Counted from the first letter of the stretch, positions 49,588 to 58,416 are shown. The stretch: 64,000 nucleotides of DNA from Actibacterium atlanticum (GCF_000671395.1 NZ_AQQY01000001.1:682001-746000), one strand, 5' to 3'. Notes: generated by a model from the sequence alone, not told the origin. Program-made: numbers and translations.

Positions 49588-50636
49588 CCTTCCATCTCGG
49601 CCAGACGGGCGGCCTGATCATCGGCGATCAGCGCGTCGATAACCTCGTCCAGATCACCCTGCATGACCTGATCCAGCTTATAGAGCGTCAGGTTGATCCG
49701 GTGATCGGTCATGCGCCCCTGCGGGAAGTTATAGGTTCGGATGCGTTCAGACCGATCGCCCGAACCGACCTGGCTCTTTCGCGTCTCTGAACGTTCATCA
49801 TGCAATTTCTGGCGTTCCAGATCATAAAGCCGCGTACGCAGCACCTGCATGGCGATCTCGCGGTTGCGGTGCTGGGATTTTTCCGAGCTGGTCACCACAA
49901 TCCCCGACGGCAAGTGGGTAATCCGCACCGCAGAATCCGTGGTGTTGACGTGCTGCCCCCCTGCCCCGCTGGCGCGCATCGTATCAATACGGATGTCGTT
50001 GGCAGGAATTGCGATATCGACCTCTTCGGCCTCGGGCAAAACAGCCACCGTCGCAGCCGAGGTATGGATACGTCCGCCGCTTTCGGTCGTGGGCACGCGT
50101 TGCACCCGGTGCACGCCGCTTTCGAATTTCAGTCGGGCAAACACCCCGTCGCCCTGCACATTTGCCGTGACTTCCTTAATCCCGCCCAGTTCGGTTTGCG
50201 CTTCTTCAAGGATGTTGAACTTCCATCCACGCGCTTCGGCGTAGCGTTGATACATGCGCAGCAGGTCGCCCGCAAAAAGCGAGGCTTCGTCCCCGCCGGT
50301 ACCCGGGCGGATTTCGATGATCGCTGGTCGGGTATCGGCGGCGTCTTTTGGCAGCAATGAAAGCTTCAGCGCCTGTTCCATTTCGGGAATGCGGGCACGT
50401 AAATCAGGCAGTTCTTCCTCGGCGAGCTCGCGCATTTCGGGATCATCGAGCATCAGCTCGGCTTCGGCCAGATCGTCAAGCGCCTGTCGATAGGCTGCGA
50501 TTTCTTCAGCCACGGGCTTGAGCTCGGCGTATTCACGACTGATCGCGGCGAAATCGGAATCGGCGCCTTGTGACAGCTTCGCCTCAAGGAACTCAAAACG
50601 CTGGGTGATCTGACTGAGTTTATCGAAAGGAACCAT
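49584..50636 (-). CDS. prfA: Peptide chain release factor 1
   Basis: RF1 (350 aa), which terminates translation at UAG/UAA. The GGQ motif is in [17 protein letters not shown] and the codon-recognition loop carries the P-T family sequence ([18 protein letters not shown]). First gene of the prfA-prmC pair. Length is normal. Confidence 0.97.
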   Translation of the reverse strand: MVPFDKLSQITQRFEFLEAKLSQGADSDFAAISREYAELKPVAEEIAAYRQALDDLAEAELMLDDPEMRELAEEELPDLRARIPEMEQALKLSLLPKDAADTRPAIIEIRPGTGGDEASLFAGDLLRMYQRYAEARGWKFNILEEAQTELGGIKEVTANVQGDGVFARLKFESGVHRVQRVPTTESGGRIHTSAATVAVLPEAEEVDIAIPANDIRIDTMRASGAGGQHVNTTDSAVRITHLPSGIVVTSSEKSQHRNREIAMQVLRTRLYDLERQKLHDERSETRKSQVGSGDRSERIRTYNFPQGRMTDHRINLTLYKLDQVMQGDLDEVIDALIADDQAARLAEMEG

Positions 50637-50697
50637 GTCTTGGTGTCGGTCAGGTACGAACTGGGGTCAAGCGGTTTTCCGTGCTATACTTGAGTTC

Positions 50698-50961
50698 ATG
50701 CGCAGCATTTTGATCCTTGTTATGGGCAGCACGATGGCGCTGGCCGATACCACCCCCCGGCAATCGGGTACGGGGATTGATTGCTTTTGCACCGACAAAA
50801 CCGGCGCCCGGATCGAGCTGGGGCAGGAAATTTGTCTGTATGTCGACAACCGTGCCTTTATGGCGCGATGTGAAATGTCTCAGAACAATCCGATGTGGCG
50901 CCCAACGGGCAAGGATTGCCTGTCATCCACCCTGCGCCAAAGCCTGGCGCCAGCCAGTTAA
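50698..50961 (+). CDS. Small exported cysteine-rich protein
   Basis: Protein of 87 aa from ATG 50698, with a short signal peptide (MRSILILVMGSTMALAD). The mature part contains IDCFCTDKTGARIELGQEIC, then RCEMSQNNPMW and KDCL: five cysteines, suggesting disulfides in the periplasm. The C-terminal 39 bp overlap the end of the convergent DUF1499 gene. No function recognised. Confidence 0.7.
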   Translation: MRSILILVMGSTMALADTTPRQSGTGIDCFCTDKTGARIELGQEICLYVDNRAFMARCEMSQNNPMWRPTGKDCLSSTLRQSLAPAS

Positions 50962-51354
50962 GCGGGCGCGATTTACGCCCAAATCCGACTGGCCAAATAC
51001 CGCCTGCCCGTGCAAAAACAAGCTCCCCCCGCTGAGCCACAGATTGGTCACATCAGGAAACCCCCAAACCCGCGAGCGGGTGACGAAACTTACATGTCCT
51101 TTTGCTGGGTCGCCTGCCAAGGGCCGTGTGCGGGGCGCATCGGCTATCATCAAGGCGGCGCGTTCGAACATTGCCTGTGGGTCTGTACCCGCCGGGATTT
51201 CAACGCCGAAACTGTTGGTTCCTTGGCTGTTTCCGGTAAACGCGACCTGACGGTGATAGGCGCCCGCGTCCACTGGGTTGAACCTGATGAAAACGCCGAA
51301 GGCCAAAACAAACGCAATCAGGGTCGAGAGTACGTAAAACACCTTGCCGCTCAT
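50923..51354 (-). CDS. DUF1499 family protein
   Basis: Protein of 143 aa from ATG 51354 (MSGKVFYVLSTLIAFVLAFG) with AAGAG upstream. An N-terminal membrane anchor is followed by a DUF1499-like domain (RTRPLAGDPAKGHVSFVTRS, VWGFPDVTNLWL). It overlaps the end of speB by 4 bp, so is coexpressed with it. Function unknown. Confidence 0.82.
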   Translation of the reverse strand: MSGKVFYVLSTLIAFVLAFGVFIRFNPVDAGAYHRQVAFTGNSQGTNSFGVEIPAGTDPQAMFERAALMIADAPRTRPLAGDPAKGHVSFVTRSRVWGFPDVTNLWLSGGSLFLHGQAVFGQSDLGVNRARLTGWRQALAQGG

Positions 51355-52310
51355 CTCTTGTTCCACAGATACAGGCACATCAGCTCGGTCGCGACATGGG
51401 CGCCGGCGATAGCAGTGGCGCCGGTGGTATCAAAGGGCGGAGAGACTTCAACCACATCGCCGCCGACCATATTGATCCCGGCCAGATCGCGCAGCATGAT
51501 CGCCGCCTGCGCCGAGGTCAGCCCGCCCCAAACCGGCGTACCGGTACCCGGTGCAAAGGCCGGATCCAGAGCATCAATGTCAAACGTGACATAGACCGGG
51601 CGATCGCCCAGCACTTGTTTGATCTTTGCCACCGCGGCTTGCGGGCCTTTTTCGTGAACCTCGCGCGCATCAATGGTGGGGACACCCAGCGTGTCTTCGT
51701 TCACCGTGCGAATGCCGACTTGCACGCTGTGCGCCGGGTCGATCAGGCCGGATTTCACCGCCTTATAGAACATGGTTCCATGATCAACGCGCGACATGTC
51801 ATCATCAGCCCATGTGTCAGAATGGGCGTCAAACTGCAAAAGGCAGATCGGGCCATATTTTTCAGCATAGGCCCGCAGGATGGGAAAGCTGATGTAGTGA
51901 TCTCCGCCCAAGGTAAGGCTGGCCGCGCCTGCATCCAGTATCCCTTTGATATGGTTGGTTAACACTTCAGGGAAGGCGGGCACATTGGCATAGTCAAATG
52001 CCACATCGCCATAATCAACGATGGTAAAATCGCTGAGCGGGTCAAAGCCCCAACCATAAGGCGGATCAAAAGCTTGCAGCGCGCTGGCCTCGCGGATCGC
52101 GCGGGGGCCAAGCCGCGCGCCGGGCCGGTTGGTGACCGCCTGATCAAACGGCACGCCGGTTACCGCCAGATCGACACCTGTCAGATCTTTGGAATAAGCG
52201 CGGCGCATGAAGGACGTGGCGCCACCAAAAGTATTTTCATATGACAGCCCGCGATACGGCCCGCGGATGACGGCGTTATCGACCTCTTTGGATGCGTCTT
52301 CTAGGGCCAT
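51351..52310 (-). CDS. speB: Agmatinase (ureohydrolase family)
   Basis: Manganese-dependent ureohydrolase (319 aa). Mn-binding motifs are LGGDHYISFP, QFDAHSDTW and FDIDALDPAFAPGTGTP. The family splits into agmatinase, guanidinobutyrase and related guanidino-acid hydrolases; agmatinase (putrescine synthesis) is the default reading but substrate is not certain. It follows the FAD monooxygenase gene with a 69-bp gap. Confidence 0.88.
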   Translation of the reverse strand: MALEDASKEVDNAVIRGPYRGLSYENTFGGATSFMRRAYSKDLTGVDLAVTGVPFDQAVTNRPGARLGPRAIREASALQAFDPPYGWGFDPLSDFTIVDYGDVAFDYANVPAFPEVLTNHIKGILDAGAASLTLGGDHYISFPILRAYAEKYGPICLLQFDAHSDTWADDDMSRVDHGTMFYKAVKSGLIDPAHSVQVGIRTVNEDTLGVPTIDAREVHEKGPQAAVAKIKQVLGDRPVYVTFDIDALDPAFAPGTGTPVWGGLTSAQAAIMLRDLAGINMVGGDVVEVSPPFDTTGATAIAGAHVATELMCLYLWNKR

Positions 52311-52379
52311 GGCCTCTCCTGTCTGTTAGCGACAGATTAGCGTGGCCGCTGGCGAAAACCAGCCCCACGATGCGAAGGA

Positions 52380-53552
52380 TTAGCCGTGCAGTTGGGTGAC
52401 GTCGTGTCCGTAAATCCAATCAAACCGGCCCAACAGCTTGGACGGGGCGATTTTACTGGCCACAGACAGCGCCGTATGCGCGGCGATGCGCAGCGGCGGA
52501 AAACTGAGGTGATAGTTGCGGGCGTTCTTGCTGGCGGCATCAACAATGCGTTGGCAACGATCCCGACGCGCGGCCTGATACGCCGCGAATGCGGCGGCGG
52601 GCGTGTCATGCTGCGCCAGAGAAGACGCCAGGACCCAAGCATCTTCCAACGCCATATTCCCACCTTGGGCCATAAAGGGCAAAGTCGGATGCGCTGCATC
52701 GCCCAAAATAGCGGCGGCATGGTTATGCCAATGCGGGGCGACCGGGTGCTTAAACAATCCCCACAAATGCACCGTTTCAACCCGGCTCAGCAGCGTCTGA
52801 ACTTCGGGGGAGAAGTCCTGAAAAGCGCGGCGCAGATTGTCGGGATCATCTTGTTGGCTCCAGCCTTCATCGACCCAGTCATCGCGTTCTTCGACGGCAA
52901 CGATGTTGGTGAACTTGCCACCGCGCAACGGATACGTCACCAAATGACGCCCCGGCCCCATGTAGATTGTCGCGACCGGGGGTTGCTGCCCCTTGGCTGG
53001 TACAACAGAGCGCCACGCCACCTGACCTGTGAACTTGGGCTGTGCAGCAGTGTTCAAGACCCCGCGCAACACCGAATGAAGACCATCTGCGCCAATCACC
53101 ATGTCAGATTTGATCTTGGCACCCTGCGCCGTTGTCAGGCAGGCGTGATCGCCTTTCAGGTTCACATCAGTGATCTTGTGCAGCAGGCGAATTTTCACCC
53201 CCGCGTCGCGCGCGGCCTTGGCAAGCAGATCAACGATATCTGCCCGGTGTACAAAGAAGTACCCGGGTTGCGCGCCCGAAATATCAATGCAGGCGACCTG
53301 CTTGCCGTTTTGATAGTCACGAAGATGTACCGCCTGCCCGGAAAGCCCCGCATGTTCAAGCGCATCGCCACAGCCCAATGCGCGCAGGACCACCGCCCCA
53401 TTTGGACTGATCTGCAAACCGGCGCCGACTTCTCGGATGGCTTCGGCCTGCTCCAATACGGTCACACGCGCGCCACGCTGCGCCAGCGCAGTGGCCACGG
53501 CCAATCCGCCGATGCCGGCCCCAAGTACGGTAAATTTGCGCCCGATCAGCAC
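52380..53552 (-). CDS. FAD-dependent aromatic monooxygenase, salicylate hydroxylase-like
   Basis: Flavoprotein monooxygenase of 390 aa (class A). It has the Rossmann motif VLGAGIGGLAVATALAQRGA with an acidic strand end (VLEQ), the DG motif MVIGADGLHSVLRG and the GD motif AILGDAAHPTLPFMAQGGN. It is closest in layout to salicylate/3-hydroxybenzoate hydroxylases. No other aromatic-catabolism genes are nearby, so the substrate is open. Confidence 0.88.
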   Translation of the reverse strand: MLIGRKFTVLGAGIGGLAVATALAQRGARVTVLEQAEAIREVGAGLQISPNGAVVLRALGCGDALEHAGLSGQAVHLRDYQNGKQVACIDISGAQPGYFFVHRADIVDLLAKAARDAGVKIRLLHKITDVNLKGDHACLTTAQGAKIKSDMVIGADGLHSVLRGVLNTAAQPKFTGQVAWRSVVPAKGQQPPVATIYMGPGRHLVTYPLRGGKFTNIVAVEERDDWVDEGWSQQDDPDNLRRAFQDFSPEVQTLLSRVETVHLWGLFKHPVAPHWHNHAAAILGDAAHPTLPFMAQGGNMALEDAWVLASSLAQHDTPAAAFAAYQAARRDRCQRIVDAASKNARNYHLSFPPLRIAAHTALSVASKIAPSKLLGRFDWIYGHDVTQLHG

Positions 53553-53577
53553 GTCAGACTTTCCTGAACACTCAAGG

Positions 53578-53595
53578 CGGGGCCGAAAGACCCCG
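53578..53595 (-). terminator. GNRA-like hairpin after dksA
   Basis: CGGGGCC-GAAA-GACCCCG forms a 7-bp stem (one wobble on the reverse strand) between dksA and the monooxygenase gene. No U-tract follows, so it may only attenuate read-through or protect the dksA mRNA end. Confidence 0.4.
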
Positions 53596-53626
53596 TCGTT
53601 CCTATCGAGACGCCAAAGTGGCGAAG

Positions 53627-54049
53627 TTAATCGTCACGATGCACTTTTTCACGACGCTCGTGGCGCTCTTGCGCCTCCAGGCTCAGCGTCGTGGTCGGAC
53701 GCGCGTCCAGACGTTTCAGCGAGATTGGTTCGCCGGTGTCCTGGCAATAGCCGTATTCGCCTTCATCAATACGGCGCAGCGCACCGTCGATTTTGGAGAC
53801 CAGCTTGCGCTGACGGTCGCGAATCCGCAGTTCCAACGCGCGATCGGTCTCTTCTGAGGCACGATCAGCAATGTCGGGGATGTTTCTGGTGCCATCCTGC
53901 AAACCTTCGATGGTGGATTTGCTTTCATCCAACAATTCGGTTTTCAGGGTCAGCAGTTTGCGCCGGAAATACTCAAGCTGACGCTCATTCATGAATGGCT
54001 CGTCCTCAGCAGGACGATAGTCATCCGGCAGGAAAACTTCGGCTTTCAT
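53627..54049 (-). CDS. dksA: DksA-family RNA polymerase factor with degenerate zinc site
   Basis: RNA polymerase secondary-channel factor acting with ppGpp (140 aa from ATG 54049, AAGGACAAGG upstream). The coiled-coil tip carries the functional DxxDxA (IPDIADRASEE), matching E. coli Asp71, Asp74 and Ala76. The four-cysteine zinc finger is largely lost. Cys102 remains (YGYCQDTGEPI), while the positions of the other three cysteines read Thr, Ser and Ala (CQDT, LSLEAQ). Zinc-independent DksA proteins are known. Upstream in-frame ATG 54085 is an alternative start. Confidence 0.93.
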   Translation of the reverse strand: MKAEVFLPDDYRPAEDEPFMNERQLEYFRRKLLTLKTELLDESKSTIEGLQDGTRNIPDIADRASEETDRALELRIRDRQRKLVSKIDGALRRIDEGEYGYCQDTGEPISLKRLDARPTTTLSLEAQERHERREKVHRDD

Positions 54050-54224
54050 ACCTTGTCCTTCTCGCAGGTCGGGTTTGGATGTCATTGTCTGTTTTTACCC
54101 GTTGCTTCTGGCGCCGCGTGTACCGCAATGGCGCGACCTTGTCACTAGCATATAGCGAGGGTTTCAGGCTTTTTATAGGTCTGCTATCGACAAGATAATG
54201 ACGCACATCAAAATGGGTACCGAA

Positions 54225-55067
54225 ATGAAATTTTCCGGGACGGAGTCTTATGTCGCAACCGAGGACCTTGCGGTCGCCGTAAACGCCGCCGTGGCGCTTG
54301 AACGCCCTTTGTTGGTCAAAGGCGAGCCAGGCACCGGCAAGACCGAATTGGCCAAGCAGGTTTCGGCGTCGCTAAACCTCCCGATGGTCGAATGGCACAT
54401 CAAGTCCACCACCCGTGCCCAGCAAGGTCTGTATGAATATGATGCCGTTAGCCGGTTGCGCGACAGCCAGTTGGGGGACGAACGTGTCAACGATGTACGC
54501 AACTACATCCGCAAGGGAAAACTCTGGCAAGCATTTGAAGCCAAAGGTAAAACCGTTCTATTGATCGACGAGATCGACAAAGCGGATATCGAGTTTCCGA
54601 ATGACCTACTGCAAGAGCTCGATAAGATGGAGTTCCACGTTTATGAGACGGGCGAAACCGTGCGCGCCCAGACCCGACCTGTGGTGATTATCACATCAAA
54701 CAATGAAAAAGAGCTGCCCGATGCTTTCCTGCGCCGGTGCTTTTTTCACTACATCCGTTTTCCCGATATGGACACGATGCGAAAGATCGTCGAGGTCCAT
54801 CACCCGGGGCTGAAACCCGCCCTTCTTACAGCTGCTTTGACGCAGTTCTACGAACTGCGCGAGATGAAGGGTTTGAAAAAGAAACCGTCGACCAGCGAGG
54901 TTCTAGATTGGCTGAAACTGCTGTTGGCCGAGGATCTGAGTGCTGAAGATTTACGCAGAGACGGTGCAAATGCCCTGCCCAAGCTGCATGGCGCTCTGCT
55001 GAAAAACGAACAGGATGTGCAGTTGTTTGAGCGGCTGGCCTTTATGGCGCGGCGCGGTCAGCGCTAA
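54225..55067 (+). CDS. MoxR-family AAA+ ATPase
   Basis: AAA+ chaperone-like ATPase (280 aa from ATG 54225, MKFSGTESYVATEDL; 54198 is an in-frame alternative). Walker A GEPGTGKTE (about residues 33-41), Walker B VLLIDEIDKADIEFP, sensor 1 VVIITSNNEKELP and an arginine-finger region AFLRRCFFHYIRFP. MoxR ATPases act with VWA-domain proteins to insert metals or remodel complexes. A VWA gene lies about 2 kb downstream, separated by a GNAT gene, a lipoprotein and a small membrane protein. Confidence 0.93.
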   Translation: MKFSGTESYVATEDLAVAVNAAVALERPLLVKGEPGTGKTELAKQVSASLNLPMVEWHIKSTTRAQQGLYEYDAVSRLRDSQLGDERVNDVRNYIRKGKLWQAFEAKGKTVLLIDEIDKADIEFPNDLLQELDKMEFHVYETGETVRAQTRPVVIITSNNEKELPDAFLRRCFFHYIRFPDMDTMRKIVEVHHPGLKPALLTAALTQFYELREMKGLKKKPSTSEVLDWLKLLLAEDLSAEDLRRDGANALPKLHGALLKNEQDVQLFERLAFMARRGQR

Positions 55068-55149
55068 AGTCGCGACATTGCCCTATTCCTGCCCTTGCGT
55101 CACCTTGCTGATTTGGGATCCAGCCCCTAGCAATTTATCGGGTTAAACT

Positions 55150-55608
55150 GTGCGTCAGAAATCTGCCTCCTTGTCCGTTCGCCCCATCGTCGCGTCTGAC
55201 CGCGATGATTGGCAGCATTTATGGACTGGATATCTGGAATTTTACGATTCTACCGTGCCGCCCGAGGTCTATGAAAAGACCTTTGAACGGCTGCTGGACA
55301 ACGACCCGATGACACCGATGGGGTTGATCGCACAGCTTGATAACGAAGCTGTGGGTTTGGTTCATTATTTTTTGCATTATCATGCGTGGAAGGTCGAAAA
55401 GGTATGTTACCTTCAAGACTTGTTTACGCTGCCCGCTGCGCGTGGGCACGGAGTGGGGCGCGCCCTAATCGAGGCGGTCTATGAAAAGGCCGATCATCTG
55501 GGCGCACCGAATGTGTATTGGACGACGCAGGATTTCAACGAAACTGCGCGTAAGTTGTACGATCGTGTTGGCAAGTTATCGCCTTTTATCAAATATGTAC
55601 GAGAGTAA
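55150..55608 (+). CDS. GNAT-family N-acetyltransferase
   Basis: Acetyltransferase of 152 aa starting with GTG. The acetyl-CoA-binding signature is LPAARGHGVGRALIEAVY (Q/RxxGxG/A), preceded by a beta-strand CYLQDLFTL. The C-terminal NETARKLYDRVGKLSPFIKY is typical of amino-group GNATs. Substrate unknown. The next gene starts 6 bp after its stop, so it belongs to the MoxR/VWA transcription unit. Confidence 0.9.
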   Translation: MRQKSASLSVRPIVASDRDDWQHLWTGYLEFYDSTVPPEVYEKTFERLLDNDPMTPMGLIAQLDNEAVGLVHYFLHYHAWKVEKVCYLQDLFTLPAARGHGVGRALIEAVYEKADHLGAPNVYWTTQDFNETARKLYDRVGKLSPFIKYVRE

Positions 55609-55614
55609 CTTGAC

Positions 55615-56976
55615 GTGAAGCTTAAACTGGCAATTCTTGCTGTCGCCTTTCTGTCTGCCTGTACCGCACCGATCACCGAGGTCCCCTTGCGTCACGGGGC
55701 TGGGCTTGCTCTTCCGCCGATGAAGAAGTTCACCGCGCCGAGGGTGGTTGCACCTGCGCGCAGCAACGCTGCCATCGCCGAGGATTTCCTGAACCTCAGC
55801 TTCATGATGGAAAGCGGTCGGGCGATCCCCTATCTGACCCGGTTTGAAGGCCCGGTTCAGGTGCATGTTGCGCCCGGCGCGCCTTCGAGCCTGCATTCCG
55901 ATCTTGGCGCCTTGCTTTCGCGGCTGCGGCGTGAAGCAGGAATTGACATTGACCGCACGCAAAACCGCGACGAAGCGCAGATCATAATCGAGGCCCTGCC
56001 CCATAAGGAGCTTCAGCGTCTTGTGCCACAGGCCGCATGTTTCGTTGTGCCGCGTCTGAACAGCTGGGCAGAATACAAACGCACCCGTCGCAGCAGCACC
56101 ATCGACTGGACCACCCTGAAGACACGAGAAAAAGCCGCAATCTTCCTGCCTTCGGATGTCAGCCCGCAAGAAATCCGCGACTGTCTGCACGAAGAGCTGG
56201 CACAGGCATTAGGACCGCTCAATGATCTGTATTCCTTGCCTGATTCCATCTTCAATGATGACAACTTTCATACGGTCCTGACCGGGTTCGACATGCTGAT
56301 ACTGCGCGCATACTATGCGCCTGAACTGCAAAACGGCATGACCCGCAGCCAGGCAGCGCAACGCCTGCCCGCCCTGTTGGCACGCTTGAACCCCGGCGGT
56401 GCTGGACGCGGCATTGGCCCCTCTTCGCCGACCCCGCGCGCCTGGATTGATCAGATTGAGGTTGCCCTTGGGCCAAACACAACAAGTTCGCGCCGTAAAG
56501 CAGCCGCGACCAATGCCGTGGCTTTGGCCAGCAAGGCCGGCTGGCGTGACAATCGCATGGCCTTTAGCCTGTTTGCACAGGGTCGCTTAAGCCTGTCCAC
56601 CGACCCTGAACTGGCCCTGTCCAGCTTTCTAGAGGCCGGACGGCTCTATGGTGCTCGGCCGGGGATGGAAATTCAAAAGGCCCATGTTGCCATGCACTTA
56701 GCCGCCTTTTCGCTTTCAGTGGGCCAGTTTGATTCCGCCTTGGCCGTTATCAATGCCAACCTGTCACCCGTCGCCGCCAGCGAAAACGCCGCGTTGCTTG
56801 CAACGATGCTGATGATCAAATCCGAAGCATTGGAACAGCTGGGACGCACATCAGAGGCACGCGCGGTTCGGCTCGACAGTCTGGGCTGGGCGCGCTATGG
56901 CTTCGGCTCGGATGCAGAAGTGCGTGCGCGGCTGAATGAAATCGCTGCGCTATCACCCAGGAGAGTAGTGCAATGA
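55615..56976 (+). CDS. DUF2927 lipoprotein
   Basis: Predicted lipoprotein of 453 aa, GTG start. Signal with lipobox FLSAC (Cys16). DUF2927 core about residues 45-245: IAEDFLNLSFMMESGRAIP, later LHEELAQALGPLNDLYSLPDSIFND. The HEELAQALG helix resembles the zinc-peptidase-like HExx pattern of some DUF2927 proteins, but the motif is HEELA, not HExxH. The C-terminal half is alpha-helical and TPR-like (FLEAGRLYGARPGMEIQKAH). It is coupled by ATGA overlap to a small membrane protein and sits between MoxR and VWA genes. Confidence 0.87.
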   Translation: MKLKLAILAVAFLSACTAPITEVPLRHGAGLALPPMKKFTAPRVVAPARSNAAIAEDFLNLSFMMESGRAIPYLTRFEGPVQVHVAPGAPSSLHSDLGALLSRLRREAGIDIDRTQNRDEAQIIIEALPHKELQRLVPQAACFVVPRLNSWAEYKRTRRSSTIDWTTLKTREKAAIFLPSDVSPQEIRDCLHEELAQALGPLNDLYSLPDSIFNDDNFHTVLTGFDMLILRAYYAPELQNGMTRSQAAQRLPALLARLNPGGAGRGIGPSSPTPRAWIDQIEVALGPNTTSSRRKAAATNAVALASKAGWRDNRMAFSLFAQGRLSLSTDPELALSSFLEAGRLYGARPGMEIQKAHVAMHLAAFSLSVGQFDSALAVINANLSPVAASENAALLATMLMIKSEALEQLGRTSEARAVRLDSLGWARYGFGSDAEVRARLNEIAALSPRRVVQ

Positions 56977-57137
56977 TCGTAATCGCAGGGCTGGTTTTGG
57001 GCGCAGTTTGGGGCGCGTTTCTTGCGCGCCGCCGCAAAGGCAAAACCTTTGATATCGCGCAATATGCTGTGGTTTACGGCATCGCTTTTGGCCTGTTGGG
57101 CATGATTGTCACCGTTGCATTGGAACGTCTGCTGTAA
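56973..57137 (+). CDS. 54-aa membrane protein in the MoxR-VWA cluster
   Basis: An ATG overlapping the DUF2927 stop (ATGA), with AGGAGA nine bases upstream, encodes 54 aa. Two hydrophobic helices (MIVIAGLVLGAVWGAFLA and YGIAFGLLGMIVTVAL) flank a basic turn (RRRKGK). The VWA gene starts 3 bp after its stop. Tight coupling at both ends strongly supports translation. No family recognised. Confidence 0.78.
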   Translation: MIVIAGLVLGAVWGAFLARRRKGKTFDIAQYAVVYGIAFGLLGMIVTVALERLL

Positions 57138-57140
57138 GTC

Positions 57141-58325
57141 ATGTTCATTCCCTTCTTTCAGAACCTCCGCAACGCTGGCATTCCGGTCAGCCTGCGGGAA
57201 TATCTGAGCTTTCTGGAGGGAATGAAGGCCGGTCTGGTCACCTATGACGTCGAAGGGTTCTATTACCTTGCGCGTCTGTCCATGGTGAAGGACGAACGCA
57301 ATCTGGACCGCTTTGATCAAGCCTTTGCTGCCAGTTTCGAAGGTCTTGAGTCCATCAGCTTTGACGAGGTTCTAGAGGCGATTGAACTGCCCGCTGAGTG
57401 GCTGGAAAAGATGGCCGAAAAGATGCTGACACCCGAAGAGCGCGCCGAGATTGAATCGCTGGGCGGGTTCGAAGAACTATTGGAGACGTTGAAGAAACGT
57501 CTTGAGGAACAGCAAGGGCGCCATCAGGGCGGCAATAAATGGATCGGCACCGCCGGGACATCCCCCTTTGGGGCCTATGGCTACAATCCCGAAGGCGTGC
57601 GCATCGGGCAGAAAGAAAGCCGCCACAAACGCGCGGTCAAAGTCTGGGACAAGCGCGAGTTCAAGAACCTTGATGACAGTGTCGAACTGGGCACCCGCAA
57701 CATCAAAGTGGCGATGAAACGTCTGCGCAGCTGGGCGCGTGATGGCGCAGCAGAAGAGCTGGATCTGGATGGCACGATCCGAGCCACAGCAGATCATGGT
57801 TATCTGGACGTCCAGACCCGACCCGAAAGGCGAAATGCCGTTAAAGTCTTGCTTTTTCTGGATGTCGGCGGCTCGATGGATCCGCATATCAAGCTGGTCG
57901 AAGAACTGTTTTCGGCGGCCCGGGCCGAGTTCAAACATCTGGAGTATTTCTACTTTCACAACTGTCTGTACGAAGGCGTCTGGCGCGATAATGCCCGACG
58001 TTGGAACGCGCAGATGCCGACTTGGGATGTGCTTAATACCTATGGCTCCGATTATAAGTGCATCTTTGTAGGGGATGCGTCCATGTCCCCTTACGAGGTT
58101 GCCTATGTCGGTGGCGCCAATGAGCACTGGAACGAAGAAACGGGCCAGACCTGGCTGGAACGTGCACGGGAGAAGTGGCCCAACCACATGTGGCTGAACC
58201 CGGTGCCGGAAAAGTATTGGGACTACACCCAATCCATCGCGATGATCCGTGACATTTTCGAAGACCGCATGGTTCCCATGACCCTTGAAGGGATCGAACG
58301 CGGTATGAAAACGCTGGGGCGTTAA
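57141..58325 (+). CDS. CoxE-like VWA-domain protein, MoxR partner
   Basis: Cytosolic von Willebrand A-domain protein (394 aa) of the CoxE/YehP-like group. The N-terminal part (FIPFFQNLRNAGIPVSLREY) is the characteristic CoxE-family region. The MIDAS motif is FLDVGGSMD (about residue 240), DxGxS instead of the usual DxSxS. Late segments include YFYFHNCLYEGVW and FVGDASMSPYE. It probably works with the MoxR ATPase of this cluster in assembling an unidentified complex. Confidence 0.92.
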   Translation: MFIPFFQNLRNAGIPVSLREYLSFLEGMKAGLVTYDVEGFYYLARLSMVKDERNLDRFDQAFAASFEGLESISFDEVLEAIELPAEWLEKMAEKMLTPEERAEIESLGGFEELLETLKKRLEEQQGRHQGGNKWIGTAGTSPFGAYGYNPEGVRIGQKESRHKRAVKVWDKREFKNLDDSVELGTRNIKVAMKRLRSWARDGAAEELDLDGTIRATADHGYLDVQTRPERRNAVKVLLFLDVGGSMDPHIKLVEELFSAARAEFKHLEYFYFHNCLYEGVWRDNARRWNAQMPTWDVLNTYGSDYKCIFVGDASMSPYEVAYVGGANEHWNEETGQTWLERAREKWPNHMWLNPVPEKYWDYTQSIAMIRDIFEDRMVPMTLEGIERGMKTLGR

Positions 58326-58365
58326 CCATAAATTATCGCTATGATTGCGCGCGCTGATATTTTTA

Positions 58366-58393
58366 TTAACCTTAACGCGAGTATTAAGGTTAA
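58366..58393. promoter_or_regulatory. Perfect palindrome upstream of the GH16-RTX gene
   Basis: TTAACCTTAA, 8-bp spacer CGCGAGTA, then TTAAGGTTAA: a perfect 10-bp inverted repeat ending 23 bp before the start codon. It is AT-rich and overlaps the expected promoter/leader, so it looks like an operator. The half sites contain TTAA as in CtrA boxes, but spacing is N8 or N2 rather than N7. Confidence 0.5.
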
Positions 58394-58416
58394 TCGAGTT
58401 TTAGCGGAGGGAAATC

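Noticed and set aside
52386-53567. 393-codon forward frame opposite the FAD monooxygenase
   Set aside because: The reverse-strand frame has complete FAD-binding motifs; the forward frame has none.
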